From: Kitasatospora viridis
Lineage (GTDB): Bacteria; Actinomycetota; Actinomycetes; Streptomycetales; Streptomycetaceae
Reading direction: 5' to 3'
Assembly (NCBI RefSeq): GCF_007829815.1
Contig: NZ_VIWT01000006.1
Span: 1-64,000 of the forward strand
Length of the DNA: 64,000 nucleotides
In this document: positions 16,309 through 24,735 of the stretch, piece after piece
Layout: each line of letters starts with the position of its first letter
Position numbering within the stretch: position 1 is the first letter of the stretch
Program-made: the position numbers and the translations under genes
Notes under the pieces: model-generated
What the model saw: only the letters and a program-made list of their open reading frames with translations
What the model was told of the DNA's origin: nothing
The model's database searches: none

Positions 16309-16690
16309 CCGACCCGCAGGATCCGCAGCCACCCGCCAGACCGGCCCGAACGGGCCCGCCGAACCAGCTGGTTCGCGTCTCCGGCGGCGGGAACGCCTTC
16401 GTGGCGGGCGGCGACCAGCACATCCACTACGGTCCGGGAGTCCGCCGCGTCGGCATCGGCGAGGGGGCCGAGGCGCTCTGCCCGTACCCGGGCATGACGC
16501 CGTTCGGGCCGGAGCAGAGCCACTGGTTCTTCGGCCGGGACCAGGCGGTCGCCACCGTGTGCGCGCAGATGGACAAGAGGCTCGGCGAGGGCGGCGCGCT
16601 GGTCGTCATCGGACCGTCGGGAGTCGGGAAGTCCTCGCTGCTCGCGGCCGGTGTGCTGCCCAGGGTCGCGGCGGGCGCCATGCCCACTAA
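16305..16690 (+). pseudogene. nSTAND1-type NTPase, cut after the P-loop by an IS
   Basis: Overlaps the preceding gene by 4 bases. Residues 25-41 are VSGGGNAFVAGGDQHIH, a twin of the motif ending the upstream protein. Then comes CPYPGMTPFGPEQSHWFFG, the opening of nSTAND1 NTPases, and Walker A VVIGPSGVGKSSLLAAG. The coding homology stops at the IS boundary; the frame runs about 20 codons into the IS and ends at 16748. After the IS (17908 onward) no frame resembles the rest of an nSTAND protein, so the 3' part has been lost as well. The missing Walker B and repeat region make it non-functional. Confidence 0.85.
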
Positions 16691-16756
16691 GAAGTCATCT
16701 CATTTGGGATTGAGGGCATCTCTTCCGCTTGAGCCCGGCTGGGATTGAATGTTCTG

Positions 16757-17092
16757 GTGAGTGACTATTGGACCCCGGCGCATCAAGCCGTGGAGCGCGA
16801 GGACGCTGAGGCTCTGGCCCGTTTGCTGGCTGCTTGCGGCAACCCGGACGAGGTTTTCGGGGAGATGACCCTCCTGACTCATGCGATCGATGCCGAGGGG
16901 GATGGCGCCCTTCAAGCGGGCAAACCCTTGACGGTGCACACCACGGCTGTGCTGTTGGCGTTCGGCGCTGACCCGTGCTTGGCCGACCCCGCAGGACGCA
17001 CGTCGATGGCCATGGCCGCGCACTACGGCCACACTCCTGCCCTTCAACTGCTTCAGGCACACATCAACCGGCAAGACGCCGATAGCAGATGA
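16757..17092 (+). CDS. Ankyrin-repeat protein inside the IS
   Basis: About 111 residues from GTG 16757 (TTG 16745 is an alternative, neither with a strong RBS). The protein is a run of ankyrin-like helical pairs: DYWTPAHQAVEREDAEALAR, LLAACGNPDEVFGEMTLLTH, TAVLLAFGADPCLADPAGRT and AMAAHYGHTPALQLLQAHI. Small ankyrin proteins with this DXWTPAHQAVE opening are common in Streptomyces. It is convergent with the transposase and overlaps its end by 29 bases. Ankyrin repeats bind proteins; no catalytic function is visible. As a passenger it may protect the host or element, or simply have been captured. Confidence 0.75.
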   Translation: MSDYWTPAHQAVEREDAEALARLLAACGNPDEVFGEMTLLTHAIDAEGDGALQAGKPLTVHTTAVLLAFGADPCLADPAGRTSMAMAAHYGHTPALQLLQAHINRQDADSR

Positions 17093-17866
17093 GGGCTGCG
17101 GCGATGCTGGCGAAGGCCGTGAAGTGGTCGCCCTTGCGCTCGTAGCGGCGGTGGAGCCGGCGGAAGCCGCCGAGCCAGGCGACGGTGCGCTCGATCACCC
17201 AGCGGTGCTGGCCGAGTCGCTGTGAGGAGTCGATGCCTCGGCGCGCGATGCGAGCCGGGATCTGACGTCGTCGCAGGTAGGTACGGATGAAGCGGTGGTC
17301 GTAGGCTTTGTCGCCATGCAGTTTGCCGGGCCTGCGTCGCCTGGGGCCGCGGCGGGAGCGGATCGGCGGGATGGCGTCGGTGAGCGGGATCAGGGCCTGG
17401 CTGTCGTGGACGTTGGCCCCGGAGATCGCGAGCGACAGGGGTAAACCGGTGAGTTCGGTGAGCAGATGGATCTTTGACCCGTACTTGCCTCGATCAACGG
17501 GATTCGGACCTGTCAGTTCCCCCTTTTCAGGGCCCTCATGTTCACCGAGTCGACCGCGCACCGCGACCAGTCCAGCTCGCCCCGCGAGCCGAGTTCGTCC
17601 AGGACGCCCCGGTGGAGCTTGGCCCACACTCTGGCCTTGCTCCACTCGGTGAAGCGTCGGTGAGCCGTCGGCCCGGAGGGGCCGAAGCAGGGCGGCAACT
17701 GGGCCCAGGTGCACCCCGAGGTCGCGACGAACACGATCGCTGCCAACACCTCGCGGTCTCCGTGGCGCCGCCGGCCACCGCCCTGCGGGCGTACCGGAGC
17801 ATCCGGCACCACCAACTGGAACAGCTCCCACAGCTCGTCTGGCACCAGACGCTCAACGATCAGCAC
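17064..17866 (-). CDS. IS5-family transposase with probable -1 ribosomal frameshift
   Basis: Frame one starts at GTG 17866 (MLIVERLVPDELWELFQLVV) with the first catalytic Asp in LDWSRCAVDSVNMRALKRGN and stops at 17513. The second frame continues with ELTGPNPVDRGKYGSKIHLL, LAISGANVHDSQ, LHGDKAYD and HRWVIERTVAWLGGFRRLHR to 17064. The join lies on AAAAGGGGG (minus strand; 17519-17527), a run suited to -1 slippage, so a full transposase can be made from one mRNA. All DDE landmarks are present. Confidence 0.85.
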
Positions 17867-17907
17867 GCCCGGAGTCTACTCAATCGCCCAAATGAGATGA
17901 CTTCTAA

Positions 17908-18654
17908 GTCGTTGAGGCCGGTGGCCGTTGGCGGACCGCTCCGCAAGGCCACCGGCCCGGTCCCGGATAGCCGGGCAGAAGGACACTCTCAGCGTCCGGG
18001 CGGCAGCGCCAGAGCCGAACCAGACTTTCGAACACTCTCTGACGGTTCATCGGGGAGGGTCGAAGGCGCTCCGGTCGCTGCCGGTGGGAAGGGTGTGCGC
18101 ATGCGGGGAACAGTTGCGGGTGCCGATGTCGGCGCCGGTCCTGGGAGGCTTGGCCCGGCGCCAGGTCTGGCAGGCCCGCGGTGTACCCGGTTGTTCCGCC
18201 GGTCGACCAGTGACCCGGACTTCCGTGGCCGGGCAGCTGCGCACGGTTCTGGACGCAACCGTGACTCCACCCGCCGACGCTGCTCTGCACACGGCGCGGA
18301 TGCGCGGTTCCTGGTGGACCACTCGGCCCCCGGCGGAAGGGCTTCGGCCCTCGGGTGAGGTTCGAAGCCGAAGCCGTTCGGTCGCCTGATGGCATGTCAG
18401 GCGTCGAGGTCGGGAGCGCTCCGGGCCGTACCCCGAGCACGCTCATCTGTACGCCCCGGCGCACGGGTCTTCGCTCTCCGGGAGCGCATCGAGCGGTCCC
18501 CGCGCGCGGCATCCGGCGTGCGGGCTCGGTGCCGCGCCCCTCGGCACCGGCGGTCCATCGGGTAAATGACCGGGAGTGTGGGGCTTGCCGCCGAGTCACG
18601 CTCTGGATCGGTATGCTGACGAACTGTTGTCCTCTGTGTGCTGGAGGGATAGTG
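17908..18654. other. Gene-free stretch between the IS and the first SARP gene
   Basis: About 750 bases. Several long frames are open in all directions because of the high G+C, but none resembles a protein family and none has a credible start. It is probably eroded sequence left after loss of the nSTAND gene's 3' end, plus the leader of the SARP gene. I see no tRNA, clear terminator or long repeat. Confidence 0.5.
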
Positions 18655-19959
18655 GTGGAACTGCACTTCACTGTCCTGGGACCGCTGCGGGCCTGGCACG
18701 CGGGTCGGGAGCTGCGGATCAACCGGGCCCGGGACCGAGCCGTGCTCGCGGTGCTGCTCGTCGCCGCAGGACGGCCCGTGCCGGTGGGAGAGATCATCGA
18801 CGGGGTGTGGGGCGAGGAGGAGGACGAGGCGCCGGACCGGTTCGTCGCCCTCCCCGGCCACGTGTACCGGCTCCGCAAGGTACTGGACGGAGCGGCTCCC
18901 GGACGGGCCGGCGCGAGCGTCCTGCGGCACGTGGGCAAGGGGTACCGGCTGGACGTCGATCCGCAGGCCACCGACCGGACAGCGTTCCTGGCCGGGCTCG
19001 CCGCCGCCACTGCCGCCCACCGGAACTGGCAGCCGGAGCGTGCCCGGTCCCTGCTCTCCAGTGCGGTGGCGCTGTGGTCCGGGGGCCGGGCACTGGACGA
19101 TGTGCCGGGGCCGTTCGCGGCGCACGAACGCCGGCTGCTGGCTGCCCGGCGGGAGGCGGCCGTGCGGGACCGCCAGGAGCTGGATCTGGCACTGTCTGGC
19201 CGCGCGGGCCCGGCGGTGGTCATGCGGGAAGTACGGCGACCGTTCCAACTTCCTCCCGACCTGACCGACTTCACCGGTCGGCAGGCCCAGTTGGCCGCGA
19301 TCGCCGAGGCCCTGACCGGCCCGGCCCGGCCCGCGGCACCGCTGGTCACGGTGATCGGACCGCGTGGGGTCGGCAAGAGCACCTTGGCGGTGCACGCCGC
19401 CCACCGGGCCGGCGCCGCCTATCCGGACGGGCAGTTGTACGCGAACCTGCGTGGTGCCGGCCGCGATGCGGCGCCCCGGATCCTGGCGGCGTTCCTGCGT
19501 GCGCTGGGCGTCGAGGAGCGCGCGTTGCCGGTGAGCCCGGCCGACCGCCGCGTCCTGTTCCACCGGTTGCTGACCGGACGGCGGGTGCTGGTCGTCCTCG
19601 ACGGCGACACCGCTGTGGAGCCGGTCCGCTCGCTGTTGCCGACGGCACCCGGTTGCGCCGCTCTCCTCACGCTCGATGGACCGGGTGGACCCCGGAACCG
19701 GCCACCGGGGGAGCACAGCGTCAGTCTCGACCGGATGACCTCGCAGGAGGCGCTGCTCCTGCTCGGCCGGGTACTCGGCCCGGAGCGGCTGGCCCGTGAG
19801 CCGTTGTCGGCACGAGCGCTGGCCGCCGCCTGCCATCACCTGCCGGGGCCGCTGCGCTGCTCGGCCGAGCTGCTGGTACGCCGCCCGGCCTGGCCGATCT
19901 CCGCGCTGGTCCCGGCGGGTGCGGAGCAGCGGACGAGCTGTGCCCGGGCCGGGCGGTAG
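18655..19959 (+). CDS. AfsR/SARP-family regulator, short form without TPR
   Basis: GTG 18655 follows GGAGGG by 6 bases (the adjacent GTG 18652 is nearly as good), giving 434 residues. The order is an OmpR-type winged helix (LHFTVLGPLRAWHAGRELRI; VGEIIDGVWG), a bacterial transcriptional activation domain (about 95-175), and an NB-ARC domain with PDLTDFTGRQAQL and Walker A VIGPRGVGKSTLA. The chain ends shortly after the NB-ARC; the usual winged-helix and TPR sensor part is missing. SARPs activate antibiotic clusters or morphogenesis. A second, full-length relative starts 30 bases downstream, so the two are probably co-transcribed. Confidence 0.88.
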   Translation: MELHFTVLGPLRAWHAGRELRINRARDRAVLAVLLVAAGRPVPVGEIIDGVWGEEEDEAPDRFVALPGHVYRLRKVLDGAAPGRAGASVLRHVGKGYRLDVDPQATDRTAFLAGLAAATAAHRNWQPERARSLLSSAVALWSGGRALDDVPGPFAAHERRLLAARREAAVRDRQELDLALSGRAGPAVVMREVRRPFQLPPDLTDFTGRQAQLAAIAEALTGPARPAAPLVTVIGPRGVGKSTLAVHAAHRAGAAYPDGQLYANLRGAGRDAAPRILAAFLRALGVEERALPVSPADRRVLFHRLLTGRRVLVVLDGDTAVEPVRSLLPTAPGCAALLTLDGPGGPRNRPPGEHSVSLDRMTSQEALLLLGRVLGPERLAREPLSARALAAACHHLPGPLRCSAELLVRRPAWPISALVPAGAEQRTSCARAGR

Positions 19960-19989
19960 TGGCCGGGACGGCAGGGAGAGGAACGAACG

Positions 19990-22900
19990 GTGAGTCGGAG
20001 CGTGTCCCCGAGGACGGATGTGTCGGCTTGGTGGCGACAGCACTCCGACAGCCTGCCAGGCGGCGGGGCGGGTCTGCACTTCCGGCTGTTGGGCCCGCTG
20101 GGCGGCTGGCACGACGGGTACCCCCTCGACCTGGGGCGGCGGCAGCAGCAGGCCTTCCTCGCCATGCTGCTCGCCCAGCCGGGCCGGGTGCTGACGCCGG
20201 CCGCGCTCACCGGTGGGGTCTTCGAGGAGAACCGCCCACCGAATCGGCCCAGGTCCGTTCTGGCCACCCACGCCTACCGGCTGCGCCGGGAGCTCCGGAA
20301 GGTCGGTGCTGAGCGGCTGCTGGTCACGGTCGACGGCGGCTACCGGTTCGACGTGGCCGTCCAGGGCGTGGACGTCGGCGTATTCGACTTCCTGGTCGCG
20401 CAGGCCGACCTGGCCCGCGCAGCCGGCGAGCGCGCCCGGGCTCGGGACCTGTTGGCCCAAGCGCTCGCCCTGCACCAGGGCGAACCATTGGCGGGCCTGC
20501 CAGGACGTCACGCCGACGAACTGCGCCGGCATCTGATCGAGCGCCAGGTGACGGCGCTGGAGACCAAGCTGGGGCTGGACGTCGAGCTCGGCGACAACCC
20601 CTCCTGCCTCATCGACCTGGCGGAGGCCGTCTTCGCCCACCCGTACCACGAGCGGTTGCGGGCAGTGCTGATGCTGGCGCTCCGCCGGGCGGGCCAAGCG
20701 GCCGAAGCCCGGGCCGTGTACGCCGAAGCCCGCCGCTTTTACCACTACCAGGGATTGGGTCGCGCGGAGCTGGACGCCCTGCTGGCCCGGATCAGCAGCC
20801 CGCCCCAACGGCCGGCAGCCGCCGCGGCAGCTGCTCCCCCCATGATGCTCCATCAGCTTACTTCCGACATCGTGGACTTCACCGGCCGCCGACCCGAGGT
20901 GGCGAGGATGACCGGCCTGCTCTCCCAACCGGACCCGCCCGCCGTGGTCGTCCTGGCGGTGAACGGCCTGGGCGGGGTCGGGAAGACCACGCTGGCCCTG
21001 AACGTCGCACACACCCTGCGCGACCACTTCTCCGACGGCCGGCTCCAGCTGGACCTGCGCGGCACCAAGGCCGACCCACTCGACCCCGCCGAGGGGCTCG
21101 CCACCCTGCTGACCGCCCTCGGCGTGCCGGACCGGGCGGTCCCCGCCGACCCGGTGGAGCGCGCCGCGCTCTACCGCACGACGGTAGCCGGACGCCGGCT
21201 GCTGCTCCTGCTCGACGACGCGTCCGACGCCGCGCAGGTGATCCCGCTGCTGCCGGGGGCCAGGACCTGTGCGGTGCTGGTCACCAGCCGCGGCTGGCTG
21301 AGCCTGCTCCCCGGCGCCCACCACCTCCACCTCGACGCCATGCCACTGTCTGAAGCGATCGACCTGCTGGCCGTCATCGTCGGACGCGCCCGGGTCGAGG
21401 CCGAGCCGCAGGCGGCCGCCACGATCGCCGCGGCCTGCGGTCTGCTGCCCCTGGCCGTGCGGGTGGCCGGTTCCCGGCTGGCCGCCGATCCCGGGCAGCC
21501 GCTGGCCCGGCTCGCCGCGAATCTCGCCGACGAGAGGATCAGGCTCGCCGAACTCGCCCATCACCAGACCGCCGTGGAGCCCGTACTCGCGCTCTCCTAC
21601 GCCCGGCTGAGCACCGAACAGGCACGCGCCATGCGGCTGGTCGCCGTGCCCGACGTGCCCGAGATCGCGCTCGCCGCCGCCGCTGCCCTGCTCGACCACG
21701 GAGCCGAGGAGGCCCGCGCGCTACTGGAGTCGCTGGTGGACCTCAACCTGCTGCAGTCACCCGCCGCCGACCGGTACGCCTTCCACGACCTGGTGAAGGT
21801 GTTCGCCCGCCAGCAGAGCGGCCGGCAGGACACCGCCGCGGCGGTCACCGCAGCGTTCGCCCGGCTGCTCGACTTCTGCCTGGCGAGCGCCCGAAACGCC
21901 GAAGGGACCTCGGCCCGCACCCCCGACCGCGCTCGGCGCAGGCCGGTCTCGGCCACGACCGCCAGACCGGGCCTGGCTTTCCGCACCACTGAAGAGGCCA
22001 ACCACTGGATGCTGGCCCAGGGCACCCTGCACCAGGCGGTGATCCGCCGGGCCTGCCGTGACCCCGAGCTGTCGCTCACTCAGAGCGCCGACCTGCTGGA
22101 TACGCTGGGCTCGGCCCTCTTCCTCTTCGGCCGCAGCCACGCGGCGTCGGTGGCCGAGCTCGCCGCTGACCTCGCGACCGCCGCCATGCACCGTGGTGAG
22201 CGTGCCGGCGAGGCGGCGGAAGGGGCGAGGGAGGCGGAGGCGATGGCGCGCTCGGTGCGCGGCGGCATGCTCTGGCACACCGGCCGCTTCGCCCAGGCCG
22301 CAGCCGAACTCGACCGCGCGCTGCCGCTCTGCCAGGGCGGCCCGGAGCCGCACAGGCTGCGTGCGCGGGTGCTGCACCTGCGCGGCGCGACCGCTCGGAT
22401 GCTGCGGAAGTACGAGGAGGCGATCGACGTGATGACCGTGGCCGCCGCGCTCTACCGCGAGCTCGGCGACCGGGCGGCCGAGGGTGTGTCGCTCGGCGAA
22501 ATGGCCATCAGCCAGGCCCAGACCGGTCGCCACGCCCAGGCCAGGGCCACCGCCGTACGCGGCGCCGAGCTGACGGCCGGGCAGTTCAGCAGCGCCGAGG
22601 CGCTCGCCCGGATCCACCTCGGCCGGGTGCTCCACCTGGTCGGCGATCTGGCCCTGGCGCTCACCGAAGCCGAGCAAGCGGGCCGTCGGACGCGCAGCCT
22701 GGGCCTGACCGAGTACCAGGTCGCCGCAGGCGTCCTGGCCGTCCGGGTCCACCTGGCGGCCGGGCGCGCGCGGACCGCCCTCCGGTTGGGCGAGGAACTC
22801 CTACCCCTGGCGCGTCAGGCCTCGGGCACGCTCGAAGGATTCCTGCTTGAGACCCTCGGCGAGGCGTGCGCGGTGCTGCACCGCACCGATCGGGCCACCG

Positions 22901-22992
22901 ACTGGCTGAACGAGGCGCTGGGTCGGTTCCGGCAGCTGGGCCTCTCCACGGAGGCGGCCAACGTCGAGCGAGCGCTGGAATACCTGACTTGA
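19990..22992 (+). CDS. AfsR/SARP-family regulator with NB-ARC and TPR domains
   Basis: A 1000-residue full AfsR-type protein: winged helix (about 28-115; LHFRLLGPLGGWHDGYPLDL), activation domain (about 115-270), NB-ARC with Walker A VNGLGGVGKTTLAL (about 322-335) and RLLLLLDDASDA, then a TPR array (about 680-990). GTG 19990 has GAGAGG upstream. AfsR-like proteins use ATP and phosphorylation to control secondary metabolism. The adjoining small secreted protein (23083) is the only obvious local partner; the NRPS cluster is 12 kb away with its own regulator. Confidence 0.92.
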   Translation: MSRSVSPRTDVSAWWRQHSDSLPGGGAGLHFRLLGPLGGWHDGYPLDLGRRQQQAFLAMLLAQPGRVLTPAALTGGVFEENRPPNRPRSVLATHAYRLRRELRKVGAERLLVTVDGGYRFDVAVQGVDVGVFDFLVAQADLARAAGERARARDLLAQALALHQGEPLAGLPGRHADELRRHLIERQVTALETKLGLDVELGDNPSCLIDLAEAVFAHPYHERLRAVLMLALRRAGQAAEARAVYAEARRFYHYQGLGRAELDALLARISSPPQRPAAAAAAAPPMMLHQLTSDIVDFTGRRPEVARMTGLLSQPDPPAVVVLAVNGLGGVGKTTLALNVAHTLRDHFSDGRLQLDLRGTKADPLDPAEGLATLLTALGVPDRAVPADPVERAALYRTTVAGRRLLLLLDDASDAAQVIPLLPGARTCAVLVTSRGWLSLLPGAHHLHLDAMPLSEAIDLLAVIVGRARVEAEPQAAATIAAACGLLPLAVRVAGSRLAADPGQPLARLAANLADERIRLAELAHHQTAVEPVLALSYARLSTEQARAMRLVAVPDVPEIALAAAAALLDHGAEEARALLESLVDLNLLQSPAADRYAFHDLVKVFARQQSGRQDTAAAVTAAFARLLDFCLASARNAEGTSARTPDRARRRPVSATTARPGLAFRTTEEANHWMLAQGTLHQAVIRRACRDPELSLTQSADLLDTLGSALFLFGRSHAASVAELAADLATAAMHRGERAGEAAEGAREAEAMARSVRGGMLWHTGRFAQAAAELDRALPLCQGGPEPHRLRARVLHLRGATARMLRKYEEAIDVMTVAAALYRELGDRAAEGVSLGEMAISQAQTGRHAQARATAVRGAELTAGQFSSAEALARIHLGRVLHLVGDLALALTEAEQAGRRTRSLGLTEYQVAAGVLAVRVHLAAGRARTALRLGEELLPLARQASGTLEGFLLETLGEACAVLHRTDRATDWLNEALGRFRQLGLSTEAANVERALEYLT

Positions 22993-23082
22993 CCCGAGTG
23001 CTCATCAAATGTCCATCACCGTACACGAACCTGTTCACGTGCCCGGCGATCGGACCGGGCCGAAGTGAGCAGGAGGATCACC

Positions 23083-23490
23083 ATGTTCGTCAATGGTCTC
23101 AGGAAGGCGGCCGCGGCCCTGGTCGGCACGGCCTTGGCCACCGGCATCGCACTGGCAGGCAGCGCTGGAACCGCCGTGGCTTCGAGCGGCGGCGGCTGCG
23201 GCGGCACCGCCACCGAGCAGGCGTGCGTGAGTGCGGGCAACGGCCAGGTCACCGCGACGGCGACCAGCAACTTCGGCAACGGCAACTGCAACGAGGAGGT
23301 GATCCTCTGGGACTACACCGCCGGCGGCAAGGCCCTGGACACCACCTTCCCCTGCCACAGCGGCCCCTACAGCTTCACCTGGACCCTCACCGACCCGACC
23401 GCGGGCCACGATTACAAGGCCGAGGTCCGCTTCTACTGGCCCGGCGGCTCGGGCTACGACTACCAGCTCAGCCCCGACCTGTTCTACTGA
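23083..23490 (+). CDS. Small secreted Cys-containing protein of unknown function
   Basis: ATG 23083 is preceded by AGGAGG with 6-base spacing; the upstream GTG 23065 would place the RBS inside the gene. The product is 135 residues: a signal peptide (VNGLRKAAAALVGTALATGI ... GTAVA), then a mature part of about 105 residues rich in Gly, Thr and aromatic residues with four Cys (GGGCGG, EQACVS, GNCNEE, FPCHSG) that could form two disulfides. The second half (YSFTWTLTDPTAGHDYKAEV) suggests a beta-sandwich. I do not recognise the family. It follows the AfsR gene by 90 bases and ends at a strong terminator. Confidence 0.75.
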   Translation: MFVNGLRKAAAALVGTALATGIALAGSAGTAVASSGGGCGGTATEQACVSAGNGQVTATATSNFGNGNCNEEVILWDYTAGGKALDTTFPCHSGPYSFTWTLTDPTAGHDYKAEVRFYWPGGSGYDYQLSPDLFY

Positions 23491-23509
23491 CCGGCCCCGC
23501 TCCGCACCC

Positions 23510-23551
23510 GGATGCCCGACCCGCTTGAGAACGACGGCGGGTCGGGCATCC
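23510..23551 (+). terminator. Strong hairpin terminator
   Basis: A perfect 15-bp stem GGATGCCCGACCCGC / GCGGGTCGGGCATCC with a 12-base loop begins 20 bases after the stop of the small secreted protein gene. There is no T-run. Confidence 0.85.
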
Positions 23552-23624
23552 GCCTTCGCACCAGTGAGTCGGTGCGGCTGTGCGCCGGGTAGTGGCGTAC
23601 GAGTTCAACTCCACGAAGACCCCC

Positions 23625-24004
23625 CGGGGGGCTCGTCGTCTCCGACGCCCACGCAGGACTGGTGGACGCGATCGGAGCGACCCTGCCCGGGGCATCCTGG
23701 CAGAGATGCCGAACGCACTACGCCAGGAATCTGCTCTCGCAGGTCCCCAAGCCCGCCCAGCCCTGGGCCGCGACCCTGCTGCGGATCGTCTTCGAACAGC
23801 CCGACGCGAAGGCCGTCCGCCAGCAGATGGCCACTGTGCTCGCCGCCCTCGACGAGCGATTCCCCAAAGCAGCCGAGCACTTGGAGAACGCTCGCGAGGA
23901 CCTGCTCTCCTTCGCCGCGTTCCCCCGCACGGTCTGGAAGTCGATCTGGTCGAACAACCCGGAGGAACGGCTCAACAAGGAGATCCGGCGCCGCAACGAC
24001 GTCA
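23625..24004 (+). pseudogene. IS256-family transposase fragment
   Basis: An internal piece of a Mutator/IS256 transposase: GLVVSDAHAGLVDAIGATLP, WQRCRTHYARNLLSQVPK, QQMATVLAALDERFPKAAEH, TVWKSIWSNNPEERLNKEIR and RRRNDV. Both ends are cut off abruptly. At about 24004 the homology ends and minus-strand recombinase sequence begins. No terminal repeats were found. The chain reads on in frame through antisense recombinase sequence, which produces a misleading long ORF to 24474. Confidence 0.85.
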
Positions 24005-24615
24005 AAGGACATCCTGGACGGCTTCGAGCGGGCAACGCGGCGGGCCGTGTCCTCGGAGGACTTGAGGGCCATGACGCACATCAAGCGGGCCATGTGGCGG
24101 TCGCTGTCGTTGATGAGGTTCATCCGGCCGCCGGTGGCGCCGACGACCGGGCGCTGGGTGTGCTCGACGATGTCGATCAGGTCCTCCAGGTCGCGGGGTT
24201 GGCGGACCAGGCGGTCGAGGTCGTAGAAGATGACCCCGTCGATCACCCCGGCGGCGAGGTCGGCGAGCAGGCGGCGGAACTCGGGGCGGATGACGACCCA
24301 GTCCACGCTGCCGTCGCTGCGGGTGATCTTGCGCTTCTTGAAGGCGGAGGTGTCGTTCTCCTTGTAGACCTTCGCGAACGGGCCCCAGCGCAGACGCGAG
24401 CGAGTGTCTTCGGCATCCTCCAGCTGGCGGTCGACGCCGGCCTCCAGGCCGAAGCGATCGGAGGAGATGCGTAGGTACACGCCGGGGCGGCGCGGGACGA
24501 ACTTTGACAGCTCGTCGTACAGGTTGAGGGTGACCCGGCCGCCGCGGGCGTGGGCGGGGATCTCGACGCCGTCCCAGTCGAATGGCGCGTCGAGCAGGGC
24601 GATCGGTTCGGTCAT
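24005..24615 (-). pseudogene. Serine recombinase, N-terminal catalytic part only
   Basis: From ATG 24615 the frame reads PRRPGVYLRISSDRFGLEAG with the resolvase catalytic Ser (YLRISSD), then EFRRLLADLAAGVIDGVIFY, DLDRLVRQPRDLEDLID and MALKSSEDTARRVARS. These are the hallmarks of a large serine integrase catalytic domain. At about 24005 the sequence switches to the antisense strand of the IS256 fragment, so the recombinase and zinc-ribbon domains are missing. Recombination between two dead elements is likely. Confidence 0.85.
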
Positions 24616-24677
24616 GACGGTACTGCTCCAGGGCTCGTGCCTGCCGGCATCGGGCACCTTCCGTCAGAACCACGAGC

Positions 24678-24706
24678 TTGGTGGCACCGCGATCCACAGC
24701 TAGGAT
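24678..24706 (+). promoter_or_regulatory. Sigma-70-type promoter for the flavin reductase gene
   Basis: TTGGTG (24678-24683), 17-base spacer, TAGGAT (24701-24706). The predicted start of transcription is about 20-25 bases before ATG 24736, leaving a very short leader with no evident RBS. Confidence 0.55.
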
Positions 24707-24735
24707 CCGCCGCCTGCGCACGGCCCTGGATACTT

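Larger units (their letters stand above)
16691..17904. mobile_element. IS5-type element carrying an ankyrin passenger gene
   Basis: Perfect 18-bp terminal repeats GAAGTCATCTCATTTGGG (16691-16708) and CCCAAATGAGATGACTTC (17887-17904), flanked by a TAA target duplication (16688-16690, 17905-17907). At 1214 bp it is about 350 bp longer than a simple IS of this kind, because an ankyrin gene lies between the left repeat and the transposase. It interrupts the nSTAND gene. Confidence 0.9.

Noticed and set aside
17928..18389. 153-codon frame after the IS, tested as the missing end of the nSTAND gene
   Set aside because: None of the frames continue the nSTAND pattern after the P-loop; the sequence looks non-coding.
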